Assembly: GCA_015501585.1 (NCBI GenBank) | Contig: JADNRY010000012.1 | Span: forward strand, 641,047 to 705,046 | Length of the DNA stretch: 64,000 bases | Direction of reading: 5' to 3' | Source: Rhodocollybia butyracea | Taxonomy: Eukaryota > Basidiomycota > Agaricomycetes > Agaricales > Omphalotaceae | The notes under the pieces: model-generated | What the model saw: only the letters and a program-made list of their open reading frames with translations | Told to the model about the DNA's origin: nothing | The model's database searches: none | Program-made: the position numbers and the translations under genes | Shown: positions 21,515 through 31,835 of the stretch, one piece after another | How the letters are laid out: each line of letters starts with the position of its first letter | Numbering within the stretch: position 1 is the stretch's first letter

Positions 21515-24264
21515 CTATAATTTTGAGTGTAGTGATAAGGATAGTGGCTGTGAAGTGGACTCCATACTTTGCCTGGCATCTCTCAAAAGACGACGTAGAA
21601 TTTTACCGCTCGCATTGCGAGGAATGACGTCGGTAAAGATAATGCCTCCCGAAAGCCGCTTATGCTTGGACTTTGCGTCAGCGACATGCTACCAAACCCA
21701 ATTTCGTTAACGAAGATGAAAGGATCGCAAAAAGCTTGATTGCACACCTTAAAAATACTTGATCGAAGTTCATCTGCATACTTCTGGTCACGCTCAACTA
21801 CCGCTGAAGCCGCAGGCTGAAGTACAACAAAGGCCAAAGGTAATTCTCCCGCATATTCGTCTGGGGTACCTATGACGGCCGCATCCGCAACGCTGGGGTG
21901 CATGAGAAGATGCCCCTCAAGCTCAGCTGGAGCCACTTGCAGGCCTTTCACCTGAAATAGAGCTGTTGATTAGCAAACTGGGCTTTCTGTTTGGCCGTTC
22001 CAGAAGGCCCAGAAAGATCACCTTGATAAGTTCCTGCAACCAAATCAAAGTTAGCTCGAAGTAAATCATGATGAACGCCAAACTTCGCTCACCTTGATTC
22101 GGTCCACGATGAAAATGTCACCATTGCTCTGAAAAAAAAACCTGATCGCCAGTCTTTAACCACCTACGATTTCGAATAATTCAGTTATATGGGCTAAGTT
22201 GCACAAAATATCTATGACGAACCCGTCAGCCAGAAAAGTTTCCTTTGACGCTTTTTCGTCTCCATGATATCCGAGAGCGACTTGGCCACCTTGGATGTAG
22301 AGTTCCCCGACTTCCCCGAATTTGGCAAGCGTTTTTCCGTCACTCTTAACTACTTTAGCAATTGTGCCAGGAAGGAGTTGCCCACCACTACCCAGCGTCC
22401 CAACTTTTTGTCTCAGAGGGAACATACTAACGGTGCCACATGTTTCTGTCATTCCTAAAAGCTGCTGAGGACAAACGAGCGAATTGAGAATGCGACCCAG
22501 TTACCATATCCTTGTCCCAGGTGCACGACAGCGGGTAGAGCTTTTAAAAGTCCTCTAGTGAGAGAGGCACTCATGGGGGCGGCCGCGACAATGCAATACC
22601 TCACGCTAGACAATGAGTGTTCTTTCACTGCCTGATGCTACAGACCGACATCAAAGTCGCCGCATTGTTGGATAGCTAGATGCACACACTTTGCAGAGTA
22701 ATACCGCCTGGGAAGGCACGATTCTAGATACATACATGTTAATTAAAACAGTAGCAGAGGAGCGGTGGGGAATTACGGACGTTAAGTGTGTTATTTGATA
22801 TCGGTCAATGCTTTGGAGAAATTTTTCAAAATGGAAGCTTGAAGCCACGACAAGTGACATCTACAATAGAAATGATTAGAGATGAAAGATGAGGGTAACT
22901 GCACCCATTTTTACCCCAGCGTATAACATGAAATGTAACTAAGAGACCTCAGAATCAGTTTCACACAAGCAAATCTAGTGCATCAAGAGTACTCGCATTG
23001 TAAACTAGGCCGTAGATATCTGTTTGAATTTAGTCTCCAGCTTCGGTCCATAGAACAAGGACTTACGATAAAGTGGCAAAACTAGTCGAGGAACAAACAC
23101 ATTAGAGAGTAATAATATATGTGACTACTTACTCACACCCACAGCAGATATCGCCTGGTCGGAAGCGCCGCTCGGTCCATGTCGTGTAGTCTTCGCCGAT
23201 TCGATTGAATGTCGCAACTTGAATAATAATACTAATCACATTGAAATGAGAGATGGCCACCGCCTGAACGCGTGTCGCTCAGTGTATGACAGTAACGCTA
23301 TGGGCTATGAAATCGGATACCTTTTGGACACCAGTAGTACCTGAAGAAGGGGCAAGAAATGCAACCCGCGTCTTTGCCTCGTCTTGCTTGAATGGTTTCT
23401 CGATCACTGGAGGTAGCACCGACCCTTGATGCATTAGGCCATCGAAAGATCGGTATGATAGCAATCGAGCATCGCTCGGGGACCCGTTAAGAAGAACGAT
23501 TTTGTCCAGAGGAAACTGTACCCTGGATGCTGCCTGAATTGCGGTAGGAATGCATTCCGAATGCACAAACAGTAAACTTGGCCGGGAGATTGTTAAGTGG
23601 TGTACTTTTGAGAATTCAGCGGTTTGAACTATCGCCAGAATTTGAGAGGCCCACTTAATTCTCCGACAGAAAGGTTCGGGCTAAAGGTACTGCAAAAGCC
23701 ATAAACACTTCAAAAACGAAAAAAAAAAGAAATTATAGCACTAACGCCACTACGGCACCTAATCGGTGGGTGGCCCACACACACGGTGGAAAGTCTATCA
23801 TTATAATGAGGAATCGAGAGACTACGCATGAAGGAGAAGCGCACTAATGTGATTAAACGACATAATTGCCACTAGTTGAAAAATCATGAAATGAATATTT
23901 CCGATAGAAACGGGAGATAAAGTACCCTTACCGACGTCTCTTTCGCCTGAGCAGCCAGTAAGCGATTGAAACAAACAAATGTGATACGCACCAAGATTCC
24001 AATTCTCCCTGATGGCGGAGGCAAGGTATTGCGTCCGTGCTCTGAGCTGTCTCAGCATGAGCAAATGCGATAGCACGGGGAATAGGGAAGACACACCTCC
24101 TCCATAAAAACCTTCTCTCCAGTGTTATCATCTATCAAGCAAGGCGTATCTGTAAGTCTTTTTGGACGCGTAACATGCCAGAAATCATCCAGAAGGAAGC
24201 CGGGGACAGATAAATGAGAAGGAACATTGTGTACAGGAGGGACAACAGTCTGGATGCAAGCCAT
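21515..24264 (-). CDS. 4-coumarate/acyl-CoA ligase-like AMP-forming enzyme, frame-disrupted
   Basis: A many-intron minus-strand gene starting at 24264 ([17 protein letters not shown]) and ending TAG at 21515-21517. ANL-superfamily motifs occur in order: [13 protein letters not shown] (P-loop, near 23340), [88 protein letters not shown] and [11 protein letters not shown], whose Lys is the adenylation lysine. It would activate a carboxylate as acyl-AMP and then a CoA thioester. Two breaks remain after splicing: an extra GTGTG-type unit near 22683-22688, and a nine-T run at about 22132-22140 whose length does not keep frame. The gene sits upstream of nothing obvious but lies just 3' of a desaturase on the same strand. 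Confidence 0.75.
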
Positions 24265-24805
24265 ACTGGAAAAAAGAACAAGAGGAGCACGTTTGTTAAG
24301 CCACCGGCACAATTATTGCTTTATGTATCTTCAGAGCGAATGATTCGGATGATGAGAAAGGCTAGGATGGCGCTATAACCATCAAACGATAAGCTTAATA
24401 GGAAAGTCAAGTAGTTTCCTTTCATGAGCCTCCTAAGTGTGTCGGAAGTCATATCATGTAAGGGATCTCCGCGGAACCTAGATGATGAGGTACCAAACAC
24501 GAACTAACAGTAAAGCACCTACCAAACACGTCTTCCAAGTGCGAATAACGACATAAAACCACATAAGGCAACTCATTCGGCCGCAGTCAGTCGTCTTGCA
24601 TGCACTATAGACTGACAGTGAGCCAAGGCTTCAAACTGTTGACAAGAACATACAATGGAGTGTTGCGGATAATCAATTTCGAATGGGAAATCAATGTCGT
24701 TCCTTGCGCACAAATACAGAAGGTAACTCAGCAATGTCGTCGTCGACAAGTAGAGAGGAGTATCATAGGGAAAACACATGAAAAATCTAGGATTAATCGA
24801 AATCG

Positions 24806-26357
24806 TCATCTTTCGGCAATATAGAGATGTTGTGAAGGGGGAATAGTACACTCCGCGGCCATCTCCACACCGCCCGCTAGTATACCAACTCGCATCATCG
24901 CTAGCAACTGTCGGCCATTAATTAGTGGCGTCATAGAACAGGACAAGAATAACTGTACGTTATGAGCCGCATTCGAATGGGCATAAACACCTCCAAAAAA
25001 TGCGGCAGTCATGTCTTGTCCCGAGTTCTTCAACAGTAGGGTGGGACCACCAGGATGTCGTTCCACGAAAGATGAGACATCGTGAATGAAGCCGGAGATG
25101 AGGATCAACGTGCGTGTTTGAGACTCTTCCTGAACTATCATCAAGTGCATATGTAATTACATTCTAGGAACTATGTCGTACTCACATGTTTCCCAGCTAA
25201 CAATAGGTAAGTCATCTGCTGGAACGGGCCATGCAACAGAGTCTTGAGTCTTTTTCAGAGCTTTCAACTGCATGGTAAGAGCGCCCTTGATAATTTCGTT
25301 GCTTGGAAACATTCGAAGATTATTCGCGAGACCAGTCATTCCACACAGAGCAATGAACCACTTTAACTGTATTAGCGGTATCTAATCCACCGGCTACGGA
25401 TGAACTAACCTTGGTGGGGTCCCACTGGTACCACAGATACGCGTTGCGATAATCCATCGGAAATTGGTGATGAAAATTATGATAGCCTTCACCCATAGTC
25501 AGTATAGCTGATAGAAGGTGATCACGAGGGCTCAGTTTATCATCATATGGTGTCGATCCAATGTAATGTGCAATTGAGTTAATGCAGAAAACACCCTGTG
25601 TAGAAATAACTCAGTTTGTCTGTCGGAGAACGTAAGAAAATCCCCGACATGATGGGCCAGCACAAGTCGTAGCGAAGTGGAGTAGCAGATTGCCCCGAGC
25701 CAATCACCCCAAAGAAGTCCGGGAACGATCGTGGGGATTACAAAGCCGAACAGCAGAGTTAGAGGGAAATAGTATCGGTGCTGAAACTGGATAAGTGGAT
25801 CCTTTCTAAAGTCTGATATATCGGCGGAGCCTTTGTGCAAATCTGTTTTAAAAATCATCCAGCCTATGTGTGTCCAAAGAAGACCACGCTTAGAGTTGTA
25901 TGGATCCAAGTCGGTGTCGGTGTGGCGATGATGAGATCGGTGTGCCGACGCCCACCAATAACAGGATCCTTGAACCGCAGCGGTACCACCAAGAAGGAGG
26001 AACCATTGAAGAGGTAGCGAAGCAGTGTATGCTCTATGTGACCATAGACGATGATATCCTGTGTTCTATGAGCCTGACATGTCTTACACAGGGCTGACGT
26101 GAAAATCCTACCGGCGGTAATACCTAACGGCAAGGGAGTTAGAAGAAAAAAGTAGCCGCAGGAAGGAGGTTCTTACCCAATACGGTAAATAGATAATAAG
26201 GGAGCAAGAACCACAGAGTGGAGGACTGGAGGCGCACGAAAAACACGCCTGCAAGGGCAAGGGATGGGGTGATCGTAAGGATTCCAATGTTAAACCATCG
26301 AACGCCCGTAATTTTAGGAAAGTTTTCAGTCAAGGTCGATATACGGAGGGACATCAT
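24806..26357 (-). CDS. OLE1: Acyl-CoA delta-9 desaturase with C-terminal cytochrome b5 domain (OLE1 type)
   Basis: Seven exons (26357-26177, 26123-26112, 26058-25649, 25595-25410, 25366-25186, 25134-24959, 24907-24806) total 1248 nt, 415 residues, every junction in phase. The three histidine boxes of membrane di-iron desaturases are complete: HRLWSH, HRSHH and HNFHH. Hydrophobic helices flank them. The C-terminal domain has a cytochrome b5 heme motif FVERHPGG and a second His in AHSNAAHN. The enzyme inserts the first double bond into stearoyl- or palmitoyl-CoA in the endoplasmic reticulum using b5-delivered electrons. The second exon is only 12 nt. The gene is intact, unlike the adjacent CoA ligase. 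The length is a little short of the usual 450-510. Confidence 0.88.
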
Positions 26358-27406
26358 GACGGGGAAGTCTCTAATCCTTGACTGCTTGGCTGCTTAAATC
26401 TAGAGAGGAAGATTCCCGTAGAAACTGCACCAAATAGCAATATGATATTTAGTTAAGAAAGGGCGTGGTGAACGTTGATTCCGACCGAGATCGCTGCAAT
26501 ACAAGTTTTAAACGGGTCCTAGAACAGAAGGGTAATAAAGTGCCATCTTATCACTCTAGAGTAAATTGAACCGCAATTGAGAAGAACCCTGTATGAAAAA
26601 CAGCCGTTTGGTATCTCTGGGCAAATACCTAATCTGAACGAAGGGGTTGGCTCGTGGCAGCTCGTGGCAGCACAATCCTGGAGCGAACCTGCAAGCCGTG
26701 TGCTGTGTTTTCAAACAATCACAGCTACAGTACCAAACTTCCATCAGAATAACGACACGCGGGAAACTGGCACGCTCTGTACATCAGGATCTGCGCAAAG
26801 GTAGCGAGATGTACTCTGCTATCTCGTTCTGTATCGTTACAGGCGTCACCGTGAAATGAAGATTCCAAACGAGTTACGATGAGAAAGACCATCCAAAACA
26901 GGGAGAAGTTTTGCATCGGTAAAGACCGAGAGATAGAACACGCGTTGAACACGTATGATTCAGTATGATCGCGGTAGAATGTAGAGGAAAGAATGAAAGA
27001 AACTCAAGTCAGGGAGTGTGCTTATGAAATCAATCTTGCCGTGTTGCCATTGCTTCCCCTTTGACAAGCCGACAATCTTTCTAGATCTTTTCAGCCGTAA
27101 TGGCTCTGGGTAAGTTTATACCTGGCGTGGATCCTTTCTTTCCTGTTAAGTGATGCATTTATCATCTAGGATTGAACAGAAGCCCATTCCAGTCAAGCGA
27201 CCGCTGGCGCCTGACACCTAGTTTGCCAGCTTCATTCAGTTTCATACCGCCTCTTCGTTTCATGAAGTCATACCATTTCTCTCACTTCTTGGAGTGTCAT
27301 ATCACCTCTTGTCACGAGCGCAGGACGTCAACAGAGAATCGATTCCTTCAAAGCCTGGGGTCTTTGAGTCCTGAGACTGAAATAAGCCCACTTTCTTCCA
27401 TCCATA
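26358..27406. other. Divergent intergenic region
   Basis: About 1 kb between the desaturase start (minus) and lactonase start (plus). No gene recognised; it presumably contains both promoters. Short open frames here have no family signal. Confidence 0.4.
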
Positions 27407-29198
27407 ATGATGAATGTCCTGCTCGTTAGTGGCGTTGCAGTACTCGCTGTTCTCACAGGTTGTACTGGCAGTAGCATGCCGCCTCAAGCTGTCGTGGGTT
27501 TGATTTTTTTTTTTTGCATCTCCCGTATTCACACCTAATTCTGTCATTGCAGTTGATCGAACCTCGTTCGTTCGCTGTAATGGGGCCCAACGCAGACTTC
27601 CGAACCGATTCTTTCAATATGTTGTTCAATCCAACCAACTCCACACCACCAATATTCCAGGTGTTCGATGAAAGGTTCCTGAGCATACTTGGGCCGAACG
27701 CAACAATCCGGGAAATTGCGTCTAATGCGACTTTTGCTTTTGCACATGAAGCTCCCATATATAACGAACCCACCGACGAGCTGTTCTTTGCCTCAAATGA
27801 TGGAGGTCAGTGATGCGATTTCAAGTGTCAGAAGCGATTGATAGCAAGGCTTGAATTTAGGGCCACTCGGAATGAGTTCACTCACTCAAAGCAATGTAAT
27901 AAGTAAAATTAGTATAAAGAAGGTCGAAGCGGCTTTAGCCGCTAATCCTACGGGCCCAGTAAATGTTCCTATAACTCAAGTAAGTTCGCGCAGGCTTTCA
28001 TTATCATATACATATATGTTCTGATGAATTCATAAACAGCTGAATCTCTCAGATAGTATACAGGTTTGATACCCCGTTCTGTGTGTTCAACTTGGATATT
28101 CACTGACCTATGATCGGTATCAGATGACGAATGGAGTGCGTTCGAAATCTTCTAGTCCTGCATACTGGACATATACTGATGTTGCTAGTAGGGAACCGGA
28201 CCCTACAAATCATCTCTCCTGCTCATTACCTCAGGACGTGGCCCCCTGCCACCATCCATTGCCCTTGTCAATACCTTGCCTCCATATAATGTCACCGTAC
28301 TGCTGGATAACTACTATGGTCGACAATTCGCATCGCTCAACGATATCAAAATCCATCCTACGAACGGGAAATTCTTTTTTACAGATGTCGAGTTTGTACC
28401 TTTCTCTCCCTCAAGGACAGATCTCATGTCATTTCTAATTTAGTTATGGGTTTCTCAATGTCTTCCGCCCGGCTCCCCTTATACCATTCCAGGTCTATCG
28501 ATTTGACCCTGATACCAGCTCTGTACGGGTCGTAGCTGATGGTTTCAATAAACCCAATGGGATAGCAATCACTCCAGATGGAAAGACAGCCTATGTGTGA
28601 GTGTGTCCGTCTTGGCAAGAACTAGGCATAGAGTAACGGTACTTTTATCAAAAATTCTAGATCTGATACTGGGTCCTCTGGCGGATTTCTTGGAAACAAT
28701 CTTACACTCCCAGCGACTATGTGCGTACAACATCTTCCCCATTTTTTTTTCCATCGATGAATGTTTCGTATTTTGCAGTTACGCCTTCGATATAGACCCA
28801 GATACTGATGTTTTCAAGAACCGACGAGTGGTAGCGTATGCGGATGCGGGGGTACCAGGTAAGCTAGTTGTTAGGGATTCCAACCTTGCCAGATAACTGC
28901 ATTGTTGTTATCCAGACGGCATTCAGCAAGATAGTGATGGGAATATCTATTCAGGTTGTGCTGATGGTACTCAGGTAAAACCTACAGCTCTGATTGAGGA
29001 ATCCTCTTATAATTGATGTCATAGGTTTGGGCTCCCGATGGGACACTACTCGGGAAATTCTTCGTGGGTATGAGTTCTGCAGAGATGATATTTGCCGGCG
29101 AGGATAAGAACGGGAATGGCCGTCTAGTCATTTTGGCTGAGACCAAAATGTATCTTGCCAACATCGCTGCGAAAAGCATCAATCTCAGTGGTCCTTGA
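27407..29198 (+). CDS. SMP-30/gluconolactonase/lactonohydrolase-like secreted beta-propeller enzyme
   Basis: Eleven exons join to exactly 1221 nt, 406 residues: 27407-27493, 27553-27805, 27861-27979, 28040-28063, 28124-28135, 28192-28391, 28444-28596, 28661-28720, 28779-28858, 28916-28974 and 29025-29198. The N-terminus MMNVLLVSGVAVLAVLTG looks like a signal peptide. Family motifs are HEAPIYNEPTDELFF, LNDIKIHPTNGKFFFTD, GFNKPNGIAITPDGKTAYVSD and DGIQQDSDGNIYSGC. These are propeller blades supplying metal-binding Glu, Asn and Asp of six-bladed lactonases. It likely hydrolyses a sugar or other lactone outside the cell. Exons of 24 and 12 nt sit side by side in the middle. The gene is intact. 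Confidence 0.85.
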
Positions 29199-29586
29199 TA
29201 CATATATAGGCTTTGAACATATTCCTTATCCTATGACACCAGTGAGGCCGACGGCCGACACCGCGAGTATTATGAATCTCTTTCAAAATAAAAGTATCTT
29301 ATTGGGAATCCACCTGCGCATATGCAGATATCCATTGCAACGTGCTTGCGGTGACTGTTCGGCGGAAATTACTATGTTTAAAGACGTCCCTTCCGCTTCC
29401 GATACACGCTGAGATTCCCAAAAGTTTTTTCATCTATATCATTATGCCCTAAACCTTGTTATACTCGTGGATCTAGACAAGTACACGTTGCAGTCGTCCA
29501 GATAATGCGTTACCTCAGATCTCGAAAAATCAAGAGCATGAATGGGTGTTTCGCAGGGTGGACCTGTATCGGAAGACGGTAACAAG

Positions 29587-30776
29587 TTACAGATTATGCA
29601 CCTTTTGCATTAGAATGGTATGGCGTCTCTTCGCAAAGGTGATACACTGGTCTAGTGTATATGCCTGGCGATTGTCCGTGACATGATCTTCCATCCCAAA
29701 TCTCTCCACGCCATTTCCGAGTTGGAAAACCGATAGAATGCGAGCATGAGAATCAAGTACGACAGAGATGGTCGTATCAAGCAGAGGTTCTTCGAAAGCG
29801 GTTGGATCTGGTAACAGATGCGATCTAAAAGGGAGATATTAACCTCTCAGTTATGAACGGGGGAAATGAGAACGATCAACCGATATTGTTGACGGAGTAC
29901 TAACCCAGAAAATACGCCGAAGGAAAACGCCATGGGAAGTTCTTCTATTACCAGTTTATGAGCGGGTTTCGATGAATCTGAGCCCAGGCGGGTACAAATC
30001 GTGCGATTAAGCTCGAGGTCAAACTCCGCATGAGGCAAAGATACTGAAGAGATATTTAGATACTGCGGCAAATCACCAAATATAATTCACCGTTTCTCAA
30101 GGCACAGACCATTGCCAGAAGAGCGGCGTCAAAGACGTTTCCATCATAGTTGATGACTGTAGCGTCAACATAAAGAGCCCACGCAGATTTTCCAGGATAT
30201 ATAGAAAGAGACGACAGCGGGACCATGCCATTCCCTATCAGAACTGCGTACAATCTTTCGGAGAGCACCTGAGCCTCTTCAGCAGGTGGCCCAGGTTTAA
30301 ATTTTGGAGAACACAAAGCGGGTAGATCGATGTTGGGAACTGGGATAAATTTTTGATTTTTATTCGGAGTGTGATAAGACCAGGAAATTTACCAATAAAT
30401 CCTTCATCCGGGTTATCTAGTTCTGGTTCACATAATTCTGCTTTTATTCCACACACGACAGTCGTGTTTCCTATGCGAACTAGGGAAGATCCGTTTGCCG
30501 TCGATATTGAGCCTGTTCGTGAACGACAACAAGCAAACACTGACTTTAGAGTTCCAGAAAAGCATGAAATAACTGATTCCCACCGACATTGAGCTCTACA
30601 TTTCTCCAGCTAGTTGAGCCTTCGTCGTCTACAGACGATCTTCCATCTGGCCTGACTTTTTCTTCGAGAAAGCGTTCTAAATAAATTCGAGGATGTAGGC
30701 GTTGAAATGTTGCGGCTTTCAAGGATTCAGCTTCTGCAGTAGATGGAGGATTCGATGATGTTGAAGATGAAGCCAT
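29587..30776 (-). CDS. RRP43: Exosome complex subunit RRP43 (RNase PH-like), with a 14-nt frame-breaking insertion
   Basis: Starts at 30776 ([19 protein letters not shown]) and ends TAA at 29587-29589. Exons read [98 protein letters not shown] and FTLDQCI-like [11 protein letters not shown]. This is the full order of EXOSC8/Rrp43, a non-catalytic ring subunit of the nuclear and cytoplasmic RNA exosome. Near 30070-30090 the frame fails: between ALRNG and DLPQYLNIS lies an extra 14 nt resembling an imperfect duplication (GGTGAATT...GGTGATTT), with no workable intron. The subunit is essential in yeast, so either sequence error or a second intact copy is expected. Confidence 0.8.
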
Positions 30777-30962
30777 GAACGTTGCAAGTTGAAAATAATC
30801 GAGTAGCGCCGGCAAGCGGCAAGGCCCGCTACCTCCAATCGCAGTCTGCAAATTCTTGAAGTGTGATTTATTGTATTTGTATAAGAATAGCAGAAGAAGT
30901 ATAGTAACTGACTAGAGACACCAGTAATAGGCAATAATTACAACATAGCGAAGAACGGTACC

Positions 30963-31431
30963 TAGATGGGTACAATTCGCTCGAGCCTGGCTCGAGCCCA
31001 AGAATCTGCAAACTGAGATCCAAGAACTATGTCCACCCCTGGAGGACATTCACACAGAGTAAAAGGTAGAGACGTCGTGAACACGTTGTAAGCCGTAGAG
31101 TAGGTAACGCGTAAGAACGTCGAAGGCGACGGAAAGGGCAAGCCGTTGCCTCGAAATAGTGAATATGATATAAAAGAAACTAGGATTTTGACTATCCTGA
31201 TAGACGTTGGGGTTGCGGAAAGAATGGCCACCTACATCGAACGAAAATACCATTGTTGAAGCAAAGAAACAAATACAAAGTTGAACGATTAGTGGCTACC
31301 ATCGGCTTGCAGGCAATCGAGAGACGCCGATGGGCCGAAACATCGAATTTAACTGAATATATTACTGACCAAGATTGTGTATAGATGAGCCAATGATGGT
31401 GTAGGAACGTAAGGCAGCCGAGCGGCGCCAT
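30963..31431 (-). CDS. Possible small hypothetical gene
   Basis: From ATG at 31431 a short exon (MAPLGCLTFLHHHWLIYTQ) ends at a GT, and an open frame running from about 31227 to TAG at 30963 reads VAILSATPTS, VTYSTAYNVFTTSLPF and PPGVDIVLGSQFADSWAR. The last segment resembles short uncharacterised proteins that are frequent in mushroom genomes, but exon boundaries are not settled and no function can be given. It would begin 655 bp upstream of RRP43 on the same strand. It may also be a fragment. Confidence 0.3.
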
Positions 31432-31835
31432 GTGGCTACCCAGAGTAAGAACAGATTTCGAAGATCCCTGCCAAAAATGATAAATTTGAGTCCTACCAAG
31501 ACCCTCTACCTAAAGGTAGCGGAACTTAACGGGTTTACGGCCCGGGCATTCCTCCAAGGACATCTTTCGGAACTCTAAATAATGAAGTGTAGCGTACACA
31601 GTGTTCGAGAATGTCGAATATGCGAGAAACTAAATATAGAGAACAATAAAAAAAATAACTGCAACAGAAATATTTCAATACACTTTCCACCATGTATATG
31701 TTCTGGTGTTGATGACCTGTCCTACTTAAAAATTTCATCTCGCTTCGGCCTCCATCTTTTATTTCCAGTGGTACGGTGTATCCCTTAGTTTGTATGGAAT
31801 GGATGCAGGATCCGAGGAAAAACTTGGGCAATTAT

